Position numbers and translations under genes: made by a program
Part shown: positions 1-6,993 of the stretch, piece by piece
Numbering within the stretch: the stretch's first letter is position 1
How the letters are laid out: every line of letters starts with the position of its first letter
Notes under the pieces: model-generated
What the model was told of the DNA's origin: nothing
Databases searched by the model: none
The model's input: only the letters and a program-made list of their open reading frames with translations
NCBI RefSeq assembly: GCF_938030685.1
Contig: NZ_CALHHX010000193.1
Coordinates: 1-19,171 of the forward strand
Source: an uncultured Campylobacter sp.
Lineage (GTDB): Bacteria > Campylobacterota > Campylobacteria > Campylobacterales > Campylobacteraceae
Length of the DNA: 19,171 nucleotides
Reading direction: 5' to 3'

Positions 1-337
1 TAAATTTTAAAAAATCGTAAAAATATTCGGGCGCAAATTTAACCTCGGCGCTCGTCAGATTATCGCCTAGATAGTAGATTTCGCCGCTCAAAATCCTTGC
101 TTTTACCGCGGGGTTTGCGTCTATGAAGTTCCCGGCACCGGCAAAGCTCAGGCAGTCCGCGGTCGCATAATCTCTCAACCCCCGCAAGACGGGCTTGGAG
201 CCGATGAAGGTAAAATTTTCCTCTATAAAGCGCGCTCCGCCCTCGCTCACCTGCCAGCAATCGCCCAAGCTCGATAAAAACGCAAACATCTCATCATCCG
301 CGGATCTGAAATTTGCAGGTCCGCTTTTGCGATCCAT
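1..337 (-). CDS. Hypothetical protein, 3' end beyond the left edge
   Basis: An open reverse-strand frame starts at the ATG at 337 and runs through position 1 without a stop, giving at least 112 residues. A good ribosome binding site (AAGGACG) lies four bases before the ATG, which decides the start. The visible protein begins MDRKSGPANFRSADDEMF and is acidic to neutral and soluble-looking, with aromatic and Gly/Ala-rich stretches. I see no signal peptide, membrane segment or recognised motif. It resembles a small cytoplasmic protein, but I cannot place it in a family. It is separated from dnaJ, on the same strand, by about 380 bases of spacer, so it probably has its own promoter. Other frames across the same stretch are weaker: they lack a ribosome binding site. 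Confidence 0.7.
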   Translation of the reverse strand, partial: MDRKSGPANFRSADDEMFAFLSSLGDCWQVSEGGARFIEENFTFIGSKPVLRGLRDYATADCLSFAGAGNFIDANPAVKARILSGEIYYLGDNLTSAEVKFAPEYFYDFLKF

Positions 338-714
338 TTTCGTCCTTTTTGAATTTGTAGTCGCTTGCAGTCGCGAACCGCTCCGAGCCGTCGTTTAACG
401 TCGCAGTAGCATTCAAAGATCGCCGCAGACACGGATAAAATTCTACTCGCAAGTATTGCCTTATAAAGCCGCGCAGTGTTTGCGACGATCAGACAGAGAG
501 CGCTTAGCAAACGGTGGCTAAACGATAGGCGTTAATCACATGAAGCAGCGGGCGAAGATCAAACAAGCTACGATCAAATGAACGACGGCTAGCGAGCGAG
601 CAAACAAGCAGCGGAGGACCAAACGAACAGCGGCTAAATTTAAAATTCCGCAGCCCGCCAAGCTAGAATTTAAACAATCGCCGCGCAAGGCAAATCAAGG
701 CAAATCAAAGCAGC
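338..714. other. Spacer between dnaJ and the left-edge gene
   Basis: No convincing gene. The stretch holds imperfect direct repeats, for example 20-base units beginning GATCAAATGAACG and GACCAAACGAACA (around 570-640), and the doubled unit GGCAAATCAA near 689-710, just past the dnaJ stop codon. No strong hairpin terminator is visible. Short frames here lack ribosome binding sites and coding character. Confidence 0.6.
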
Positions 715-1812
715 TTACTTGAAAAAATTCTTGATTTTATCGAGTATCCCCTCGTCGTCTCCGCCTTTGCTGCCGAAGCTTTCTTGAAGCTCGCGCAAAA
801 GCGCCTCTTGCTTCTCGCTGAGTTTCTTAGGCGTCTGGACGTTTACCTGCACGATCAGATCGCCGTTTTTCTTGGTGCGGATATTCGGCGCGCCCTCGCC
901 GTAGATCGTGAAGCGCTGCTTATCCTTGGTGCCTACTTTGAGTTTCAGCTCCGCCTTGCCGCGCGGCGTCGGCACCTCGATGCTCTCGCCCAAGATCGCC
1001 TGCGTGAAAAATACCGGCACCTCGATATACAGGTCGTCTCCGTCGCGTAGGAAGTGGCTGTCTTCCTTAACGCGCACTATCACGTACAGATCCCCGATCT
1101 CGCCGGTTTTAGAAACGTTGCCCTTGCCGCTTAGGCGCACGCGCTGTCCGTCGTCGATACCTGCAGGAATGTCAAATTTAAGACTCACGTCCTCTTCGGT
1201 AAAGCCCTTGCCGCCGCAATCCTTGCATCTGTCTTTTACGATCTCACCCGTGCCGCCGCATTCGGAGCAGCTTTGGATGAAGCTCATATATCCGCGCCTG
1301 ACCGCGACGCGCCCCGTGCCGCCGCAAGCGGAGCAAGTATGTCTTTTTTTGTCCTTCGAGCCGGTAGCGTCGCAAGTAGGGCACGGCTTTTTGATTTTGT
1401 ATTTTATCTCCTTGTGAACGCCTTCCAAAGCCTCTTTAAACTCCAGCGTTACGGCTAGCTCGGTATCTATGCCGTATGGATCGCTAGGACGAGCCGAGCG
1501 ACCGCCGCCACTGAATGCCTGCTCGAAAAAATCGCCGAAAATGGAGCTAAAATCAAATCCTCCGCCGCCGCCCGCGCCGCCGTATGCGCCGCTGATGCCC
1601 TCTTTGCCGTAGCGATCATACATCCTGCGCTTTTGATCGTCGCTTAAAATTTGATACGCTTCGTTGATCTTTTTAAATTTCTCCTCCGATTCCTTGTCGC
1701 CTTGGTTGCGGTCGGGATGGAATTGCAAAGCGAGCTTTCGAAATGCCTTTTTTATCGTCTCGGCGTCAGCATCGCGCGCCACGCCTAAAATTTCATAATA
1801 ATCTTCTTCCAC
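715..1812 (-). CDS. dnaJ: Chaperone protein DnaJ
   Basis: DnaJ (Hsp40) is the cytoplasmic co-chaperone that delivers unfolded proteins to DnaK and stimulates its ATPase. All family parts are present in 365 residues: an N-terminal J domain (about 1-70) with HPD at 32-34, a Gly/Phe-rich linker (about 73-105), and a zinc domain with four Cys-pair repeats (C144/C147, C160/C163, C182/C185, C196/C199). The C-terminal substrate-binding domains follow. The first repeat reads CPTCDATG, with Ala in place of the usual Gly. The start is GTG at 1812, chosen because AAGGAG sits six bases upstream and the J domain begins directly. The gene is divergent from racR across a 129-base shared control region. The same arrangement (dnaJ reverse, then racRS, recR) is found in C. 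jejuni. Confidence 0.97.
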   Translation of the reverse strand: MEEDYYEILGVARDADAETIKKAFRKLALQFHPDRNQGDKESEEKFKKINEAYQILSDDQKRRMYDRYGKEGISGAYGGAGGGGGFDFSSIFGDFFEQAFSGGGRSARPSDPYGIDTELAVTLEFKEALEGVHKEIKYKIKKPCPTCDATGSKDKKRHTCSACGGTGRVAVRRGYMSFIQSCSECGGTGEIVKDRCKDCGGKGFTEEDVSLKFDIPAGIDDGQRVRLSGKGNVSKTGEIGDLYVIVRVKEDSHFLRDGDDLYIEVPVFFTQAILGESIEVPTPRGKAELKLKVGTKDKQRFTIYGEGAPNIRTKKNGDLIVQVNVQTPKKLSEKQEALLRELQESFGSKGGDDEGILDKIKNFFK

Positions 1813-1843
1813 GAAATTCTCCTTGAACTATACAAAAGGCGCA

Positions 1844-1849
1844 ATTTTA
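1844..1849 (-). promoter_or_regulatory. Possible -10 box of dnaJ
   Basis: Read on the reverse strand the bases are TAAAAT within TAGATAAAATTGCG, about 32 bases before the dnaJ GTG. It is the best -10-like element there, but it is a weak match in AT-rich sequence. Confidence 0.35.
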
Positions 1850-1869
1850 TCTAAATTTAATAAAACGCA

Positions 1870-1884
1870 AGTTAAGACTTAACT
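1870..1884. promoter_or_regulatory. Perfect 7-bp palindrome between dnaJ and racR
   Basis: The sequence AGTTAAGACTTAACT has two perfect 7-base arms around one central base. It lies at about -22 to -36 relative to the start predicted for racR and about -33 to -47 relative to that for dnaJ, so one protein bound here would cover the -35 position of both divergent promoters. A transcription factor operator is the natural reading. RacR itself or a heat-shock repressor are the obvious candidates, but nothing in the sequence says which. Confidence 0.5.
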
Positions 1885-1893
1885 ATTTTTATG

Positions 1894-1899
1894 TATAAT
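1894..1899 (+). promoter_or_regulatory. -10 box of racRS-recR
   Basis: A perfect TATAAT lies 43 bases before the racR ATG, in the AT-rich periodic context typical of Campylobacter sigma-70 promoters, which often lack a clear -35. The ribosome binding site AAGGAT follows at 1931. Confidence 0.6.
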
Positions 1900-1941
1900 G
1901 CAATATTTAAAATTTCAAATCAACGATGCAAAGGATAAAAA

Positions 1942-2613
1942 ATGATAAATGTATTGATGATAGAAGACGACAGCGAGTTTGCACAGCTTCTAACCGAATA
2001 TCTGGCTAAATTTAACATCCAAGTTACAAACTTCGAAGACCCATATCTGGGCATTAGCGCTGGGATCAAAAACTACGATCTACTGATTTTGGATCTTACG
2101 CTTCCTGGGATGGACGGACTTGAAGTCTGCAAAGAGATCCGCGAGAAATACGATATCCCGATCATCATCAGCTCGGCTAGAAGCGACGTAAGCGATCGCG
2201 TCGTAGGTCTTCAGATCGGTGCGGACGATTACCTGCCAAAGCCTTATGATCCAAAAGAGATGCACGCGCGCATTATGAGCCTAATCCGCCGCTACAAAAA
2301 AGCCAGCGAAAAGGAAGAAACCGCCACGGATAGCGTATTTCGCATCGATGATAAGCGCCATGAAATTTACTTCGGCGAAGAGTCGCTCGTGCTAACGCCT
2401 GCGGAGTATGAAATTTTAGAATACCTCATCAAGCAGCATAGCTTTTCGGTATCCCGCGAGCAGCTCGTATACCATTGCAAGAGCCTAAAAGATAAGGATT
2501 CAAAGAGCTTAGATGTCATCATCGGGCGCCTACGCACCAAAATCGGCGACAGCTCCAAAGCGCCTAAGCATATCTTTTCGGTTCGCGGTATCGGCTACAA
2601 GCTCATCGGATGA
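1942..2613 (+). CDS. racR: Response regulator, OmpR/PhoB family (RacR)
   Basis: This is a cytoplasmic DNA-binding response regulator, phosphorylated by the sensor kinase encoded next. Of 223 residues, 1-115 form the receiver domain: acidic pocket E8/D9/D10, phospho-acceptor D51 in LILDLTLPGMDG, the switch position at S78, and the conserved Lys at K100 in the motif LPKPYDP. Residues about 130-223 form a winged-helix domain ending in the typical RGIGYKLIG. The ATG is supported by AAGGAT five bases upstream. The stop overlaps racS by four bases. Position next to dnaJ and recR matches racR (Cj1261) of C. jejuni, where the pair is linked to temperature-dependent growth and colonisation. The gene name rests on this order and on the domain type. 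Confidence 0.9.
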   Translation: MINVLMIEDDSEFAQLLTEYLAKFNIQVTNFEDPYLGISAGIKNYDLLILDLTLPGMDGLEVCKEIREKYDIPIIISSARSDVSDRVVGLQIGADDYLPKPYDPKEMHARIMSLIRRYKKASEKEETATDSVFRIDDKRHEIYFGEESLVLTPAEYEILEYLIKQHSFSVSREQLVYHCKSLKDKDSKSLDVIIGRLRTKIGDSSKAPKHIFSVRGIGYKLIG

Positions 2614-3851
2614 AGCACTCCTTAATCACCAAAATTTCGGTTTTTTTTGTAATCGCGATCATCTTAGTCTGCGTGCTTTTCATCACGTTCGCACGGATGC
2701 AGATGAATAGAGCTCTAGGCAGCATGCAGGCCAATCAAATAAATGCAGTCAATAATCTACTTGAGCTATACAAGCGTAATGCCCCTCCCAGCGATATTGA
2801 GCGCTACTTCTCCAGCTATGGCTTGGAGCTTGTAAAAGACAAAAATATCATCCAAAACATCATCACGAGCGGTAAAATTTTTTTCGTCCAAGACACTTCT
2901 ATCGGCGAGTTTAGCTCGGTCGAGTATAATAATTCACTGTTTTTAAATATAAAAAACAACTCTTTTATCGTGGTTTTCGAAAGCCTCGGCACGAAGAATT
3001 TAAACGATCCGCTTTGGGTCGGATTTCTGCTTACGATGGCGGTTTTGATCTCGCTTTATCTATCAATAGTGCGAAGCTTCACGCCGCTAAAAAAACTAAG
3101 CAAAAATATCAAAAAATTCGCTCAAGGTAATTTGGACGTAAATTTAGCCGCCACGCATAGTGAAGACGAGATTGGGCAGGTCGCACAGGAATTTAACAAT
3201 GCGATTGCTAAAATTCAAGAGCTGATCCGCTCGCGCCAGCTGTTTTTACGCACCATCATGCATGAGCTTAAAACCCCGATCGGCAAGGGCAGGCTAATCA
3301 CCGAAATGCTCGATGACGAAACGCAAAAAGAGCGGCTCGTCAATGTCTTCGAGCGGCTTGAAATTTTAATCAACGAGTTTGCTAAAATCGAGCAACTGCT
3401 CTCAAAAAGCTACTCGCTCAACTATCAGGATTATCATTTTAGCCTCATTTTAGAGCAGGTCAAAGATATGTCGATGCTCGATAACTGGGACGAGCTCATC
3501 AGCACGGATATCGAGTGCGATGCAGTGATAAACGTGGATTTCGGGCTATTTGCGCTGGCGATTAAAAATTTAATCGATAACGCCCTAAAATACTCCAGCG
3601 ATAAAAAAGTCCGCATCATCTGCGATGAAAACAAAGTAAGCGTCGCCAACCGCGGCGCGGCCCTTGCGAAGTCTTTCGAACACTACAAGCAGGCTTTCAT
3701 TAGAAATAAAGACGAGAAAGCCACCGGCATGGGGCTCGGGCTTTACATCATCGATAAAATTTGCGAGCTACACAAATTCCGCTTTGAGTACAATTACAGC
3801 GACGGCACTCACTACTTCTCGATCGTCTTTTCGCCGAAGGGCGCCATATGA
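2610..3851 (+). CDS. racS: Membrane sensor histidine kinase (RacS)
   Basis: This is the partner kinase of RacR in the inner membrane. Its 413 residues read: transmembrane helix 1 (about 7-28), a periplasmic sensor of roughly 105 residues, helix 2 (about 136-155), a HAMP-like linker, the dimerisation/phospho-acceptor helix with H218 in MHELKTPIGK, then the ATPase domain. The ATPase domain has the N box at 320-330 (N320, N324) and a glycine box GMGLGLYII at 373-381. The sequence between the two shows only a weak canonical G1 box. The gene starts at an ATG that overlaps the racR stop (ATGA) and ends in an ATGA overlap with recR, so translation of the three is probably coupled. The signal sensed cannot be read from the sequence. 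Confidence 0.9.
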   Translation: MKHSLITKISVFFVIAIILVCVLFITFARMQMNRALGSMQANQINAVNNLLELYKRNAPPSDIERYFSSYGLELVKDKNIIQNIITSGKIFFVQDTSIGEFSSVEYNNSLFLNIKNNSFIVVFESLGTKNLNDPLWVGFLLTMAVLISLYLSIVRSFTPLKKLSKNIKKFAQGNLDVNLAATHSEDEIGQVAQEFNNAIAKIQELIRSRQLFLRTIMHELKTPIGKGRLITEMLDDETQKERLVNVFERLEILINEFAKIEQLLSKSYSLNYQDYHFSLILEQVKDMSMLDNWDELISTDIECDAVINVDFGLFALAIKNLIDNALKYSSDKKVRIICDENKVSVANRGAALAKSFEHYKQAFIRNKDEKATGMGLGLYIIDKICELHKFRFEYNYSDGTHYFSIVFSPKGAI

Positions 3852-4417
3852 GCGGCACAGACAGGTTCGAAGAGCTCGTCGCGAGCTTTGAAAAGCTCCC
3901 CGGCGTGGGCAAAAAGTCCGCTCTACGCTTTGCCTACTACGTAAGCGTGCAAAACTCCTTTTTGGGGCTAAATTTAGCGCACAATATCGAAGAGGCGGTG
4001 CGCGGACTGCACAGATGCCGCATCTGCGGAGCGGTATGTGAGGGCGAGATCTGCGAATACTGCGCCGATGAGGAGCGCGAGAGCGATAAAATTTGCATCG
4101 TCGAAAATCCAAAAGACATCTTTATTTTAGAGAGTAATAAAATTTACAACGGTCGCTACTTCGTGCTAGACGCCGCTGACGAAGATAAAATCGCGGCGCT
4201 GCGCGAGATGGTGAGCCGAAACGGCGCGCGCGAGCTGATATTTGCGCTGACGCCCGGCATCAACTCAGACGGGATCATGCTTTACGTCGAGGATAAGCTC
4301 GCGGATCTGAGTTTGAAATTTACCAAGCTCGCTCAAGGCGTGCCTACGGGCGTAAGCTTAGACAACGTCGATATGCTCTCGCTAATAAAGGCGATCAACG
4401 GGCGCACCGATATTTAA
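3848..4417 (+). CDS. recR: Recombination mediator RecR
   Basis: RecR acts with RecO (and RecF where present) to load RecA on gapped DNA. At 189 residues it is of normal length. It has an N-terminal helix-hairpin-helix (LPGVGKKSALRFA, 17-29), a four-Cys zinc finger (C57, C60, C69, C72) and a TOPRIM domain from about 81, with the acidic/Gly residues of the fold. The C-terminal part TKLAQGVPTGVSLDNVD is typical of RecR. The ATG overlaps the racS stop by four bases, with no separate promoter or ribosome binding site needed, so this repair gene is expressed as the last gene of the sensor operon. The stop codon lies inside a long palindrome that may end the transcript. Confidence 0.95.
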   Translation: MSGTDRFEELVASFEKLPGVGKKSALRFAYYVSVQNSFLGLNLAHNIEEAVRGLHRCRICGAVCEGEICEYCADEERESDKICIVENPKDIFILESNKIYNGRYFVLDAADEDKIAALREMVSRNGARELIFALTPGINSDGIMLYVEDKLADLSLKFTKLAQGVPTGVSLDNVDMLSLIKAINGRTDI

Positions 4418-4438
4418 AATTTCGACGAAATTTTAAAT
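4412..4438. terminator. 13-bp perfect inverted repeat over the recR stop
   Basis: Arms ATTTAAAATTTCG (4412-4424) and CGAAATTTTAAAT (4426-4438) are perfectly complementary around one base. With a realistic loop the stem is shorter, and it is AT-rich rather than GC-rich. The 3' arm is U-rich when transcribed, so it may work as an intrinsic terminator in either direction. It includes the recR stop codon. Confidence 0.5.
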
Positions 4439-4616
4439 TTATGCGGGTAAATTTATCGGATAAATTTAAAGCGCAAAGCGGCGAATAGGTTTTGCCGCAA
4501 AGCCCAAGCGGCGAAATTTGAGGCGTAAATTTAAATAGTTTGGCGCGCGATGAAATTTACCGAAATTTACGCGGCTTCGGTATGCGGTAAATGCGGCAGG
4601 CGCGGCGACAAACGGC

Positions 4617-4635
4617 ACCTCGCTAGCCGCGAGGT
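4617..4635. repeat. Hairpin, 7-bp stem
   Basis: ACCTCGC (4617-4623) pairs with GCGAGGT (4629-4635) over a five-base loop. No T-run follows, so a terminator is not clearly supported. It may be the relic of a small structured RNA or repeat. Confidence 0.4.
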
Positions 4636-4890
4636 TTAAGGGTTGGTTTAAGCCGTAAAATTTAAGCGCCGCCGTTTCAAAGCGGAATTTCGAGCGCTAA
4701 ATTTTAAAAAGCGAAATTCTAAAGGCAAATTTAGATCGCTAAATTTTAAAAGCACTTTCGAAAGTAGCGAGACGGGGTTGCGCGACGCGGCGAGCTCGTA
4801 AAATTTAGAGGCAAATTTCAAGGCGTGAAATGGTTTAAATTTTTAAATTTCGCCGGCGCGGGATTTAAAAATTTAAACGTAATTTTCTAT

Positions 4891-4896
4891 TATAAT
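4891..4896 (+). promoter_or_regulatory. -10 box of murC
   Basis: A perfect TATAAT ends only 14 bases before the murC GTG. Transcription would start at about 4903, giving a leader of roughly eight bases that would cut into the AAGGA ribosome binding site at 4901-4905. Either the leader is extremely short or another promoter upstream also serves the gene. Confidence 0.5.
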
Positions 4897-4910
4897 ATTT
4901 AAGGATAAAG

Positions 4911-6218
4911 GTGAAAAAGGTTCATTTTATCGGCATCGGCGGCATAGGCATCTCCGCATTAGCGAGATTTTTACACGAGAAAAATTTTATCATCTCAGGC
5001 TCTGATATCAAAGAGAGCGAGACGACTTACAAGCTAAGAGCGGACGGTATGGAGATCATCACGCCGCACGACGCTTCGGCGATCAAGGATCAGGAGATCG
5101 TCATCTACTCCGCCGCGATCAAAGAGGACAACGTCGAGCTGCAAGCCGCGCGCAAAAAAGGGATCGTCTGCCTCTCGCGCAAGGAGGCCCTGCCTTTCGT
5201 GCTAAAAGACAAGCGCGTCTTCGCAGTCGCCGGCGCGCACGGCAAAAGCACCACGAGCGCGATAACCTCGGCGCTGATAAACGGCTCGGTCATCATCGGC
5301 GCGATCTCCAAGCAGTTCGGCTCGAATATGAAATATGAAAATAGCGAAAACATCATCTTTGAAGCCGACGAGAGCGATTCTAGCTTTTTAAATTCCAACC
5401 CCTACGTCGCGGTCGTAACCAACGCCGAGCCCGAGCATATGGATCATTACGACAACGATTTGGATAAATTTCACGCGGCGTATCGCGGCTTTTTGGAGCG
5501 CGCCAAGATCCGCGTGATAAACGCCGAGGATGAGTTTTTAAGCTCCATCAAGCTCGGCTGTATCAAGCTCTTTCCTTCGCGCGATATAACGGATCTAAAG
5601 GTGCTGCTACGCGATCATCAGCCGTTTATGAGTTTTAATCTTAAAGAGCTCGGACGCTTCGAGGTTTACGGGCTCGGAAAGCACATCGCCATAGATGCGT
5701 CGCTAGCGATCCTTGCCGCGGCGTGTGAGACGGGGCTAGAGCAGATCCGTAAAAATTTACTAAATTACAAAGGGATCAAAAAGCGCTTCGACATCCTGTG
5801 CGCTACCCCAAACTTCGTGCTCATAGACGACTACGGCCACCACCCCACCGAGATCAGAGCGACGCTGCAAAGCGCGCGCGAATACGCTAGCTTGCTAGGG
5901 CTTAGCAAGATCACGGCGATCTTTCAGCCGCACCGATGGAGCAGACTCAAGGCGAATTTAAACGCTTTTAAGGAGTGCTTTGCGGGCGTAGAAGAGCTCG
6001 TGGTGCTGCCCGTTTATGCCGCGGGCGAGCCTAGCAACGGCATCGATCTGAAAGAGGAGTTTAAGGGACTGGGCGCGCTATTTACCGAGCGGGTCTTTAG
6101 AAACGGTGAGAAGATAGAATTTAGCGATATTTTCGGCGTTCGTCATATCATAAACGACGGGCTCGTGATCGGATTTGGCGCAGGCGACATCACCTATCAG
6201 CTACGCGGAGAATTTTAA
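4911..6218 (+). CDS. murC: UDP-N-acetylmuramate--L-alanine ligase MurC
   Basis: This cytoplasmic ATP-dependent ligase adds L-Ala to UDP-MurNAc, the first amino acid of the peptidoglycan stem peptide. Its 435 residues show the three Mur domains: an N-terminal nucleotide-sugar fold with HFIGIGGIGISALA (5-18), a central ATP domain with P-loop AGAHGKSTT (107-115) and FEADESDSSF, and a C-terminal domain after DDYGHHPTEIRA, with FQPHRWSR. The P-loop has Ser where most MurC proteins have Thr (GKTTT). The start is GTG with AAGGA six bases upstream. The following gene starts 61 bases downstream and mutS2 overlaps that, so the three probably form one operon, an order I also recall from C. jejuni. Confidence 0.96.
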   Translation: MKKVHFIGIGGIGISALARFLHEKNFIISGSDIKESETTYKLRADGMEIITPHDASAIKDQEIVIYSAAIKEDNVELQAARKKGIVCLSRKEALPFVLKDKRVFAVAGAHGKSTTSAITSALINGSVIIGAISKQFGSNMKYENSENIIFEADESDSSFLNSNPYVAVVTNAEPEHMDHYDNDLDKFHAAYRGFLERAKIRVINAEDEFLSSIKLGCIKLFPSRDITDLKVLLRDHQPFMSFNLKELGRFEVYGLGKHIAIDASLAILAAACETGLEQIRKNLLNYKGIKKRFDILCATPNFVLIDDYGHHPTEIRATLQSAREYASLLGLSKITAIFQPHRWSRLKANLNAFKECFAGVEELVVLPVYAAGEPSNGIDLKEEFKGLGALFTERVFRNGEKIEFSDIFGVRHIINDGLVIGFGAGDITYQLRGEF

Positions 6219-6279
6219 GCTTGAAAGCTCTCGCCAAATTTATTAGACAAACTCCGCTACGGGCGGGCAAGGATAAAAT

Positions 6280-6993
6280 TTGAGATTTTTGGTGTTTATT
6301 TTCGCGTTTTTATTTATCGCGGCGATCTTTTTCGTGCGGGACGAAATTTTAAGCAAAAGGGCTAAAATCATCGCCACGGCGCTGATCGTTCTGCTGTGCG
6401 CAGGGGCGTATCTTTACGAAAGCGCGAGCGAGCGCTCCGCCAAGCTTGAGGAGGAGATGGTTTTTAAATTTAACGCGGGCGCCAGATTAAGATGCGGTGG
6501 CGCGATAAATTTCACTTCCGAAACGCGTGGCGCGGCAAATTCCTCTCCCGAAACACGCGGCGCGGATGCGAAAAATTTGGGCGTGCAAGCCGGCGAAGTA
6601 AATTTAAACGCGCAGGACAGAGCCGCTTCCGCCGCGCAAACGAACGAGCAGGCTTCAGCCGCGCAAATAAACGGTGCCGTCTCGGGCGGGCAAAATTCCG
6701 CACAAAGCCCTACTTCGCAAAATTCTACGCAGCAGAACGATACGCAGAGCCTCGCGCCGCAAAATTCCATGCGACAAAGCGACACGCAAATCTCCGATCC
6801 TCAAGACTCCGCTCAAAATTCTAAAGCTACGCAAAATTTCGCCGCAGACAAAGAGCAAGGCTCCGCGCAGATCGTAACGCGAGAGAGCTTCACCTACTCC
6901 TTTTCGCTGGGCGCTTTCATCGCCAAAAAGAGCGCGGGCGCGGAGTTTAAAGGCAAAACCTACAAGATCAAAGAGTGCGTTTATGATCAGTGA
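6280..6993 (+). CDS. Small membrane protein with Q/N/S/A-rich low-complexity tail
   Basis: The gene has 237 residues. The TTG start is chosen because AAGGAT lies about six bases before it and the hydrophobic N-terminus begins there. Two transmembrane helices (about 2-19 and 29-46) are followed by a charged stretch (KLEEEMVFKF) and then a low-complexity region (about 79-197) rich in Q, N, S, A and T. That region contains a doubled SETRGA/PETRGA unit and many short QNS/QSDTQ repeats. A conserved-looking end (FTYSFSLGAFIAKKSAG onward) closes the protein. C. jejuni has a membrane protein of unknown function at this place between murC and mutS2, shorter as I recall, so the middle looks like an expansion. 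The 3' end overlaps mutS2 by 11 bases, implying coupling. Function unknown. Confidence 0.75.
   Translation: MRFLVFIFAFLFIAAIFFVRDEILSKRAKIIATALIVLLCAGAYLYESASERSAKLEEEMVFKFNAGARLRCGGAINFTSETRGAANSSPETRGADAKNLGVQAGEVNLNAQDRAASAAQTNEQASAAQINGAVSGGQNSAQSPTSQNSTQQNDTQSLAPQNSMRQSDTQISDPQDSAQNSKATQNFAADKEQGSAQIVTRESFTYSFSLGAFIAKKSAGAEFKGKTYKIKECVYDQ

Larger units (their letters stand above)
4418..4910. other. Spacer between recR and murC, rich in AAATTT words
   Basis: Half a kilobase with no gene I can support. It contains many AAATTT/TAAATTT words, a GC hairpin (4617-4635), a 15-base direct repeat CGCTAAATTTTAAAA (4695-4709 and 4737-4751), and a palindrome ACTTTCGAAAGT near 4754-4765. The murC promoter is at its right end. 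Confidence 0.6.

Noticed and set aside
908..1417. Forward open frame of 169 codons across dnaJ
   Set aside because: It lies fully inside dnaJ on the other strand and has no family motif or ribosome binding site.
6414..6824. Open frames on both strands across the Q/N/S/A-rich region
   Set aside because: Repetitive GC-rich sequence with few stops gives open frames in several phases. Only the 6280 frame has a ribosome binding site, membrane helices and overlap with mutS2.
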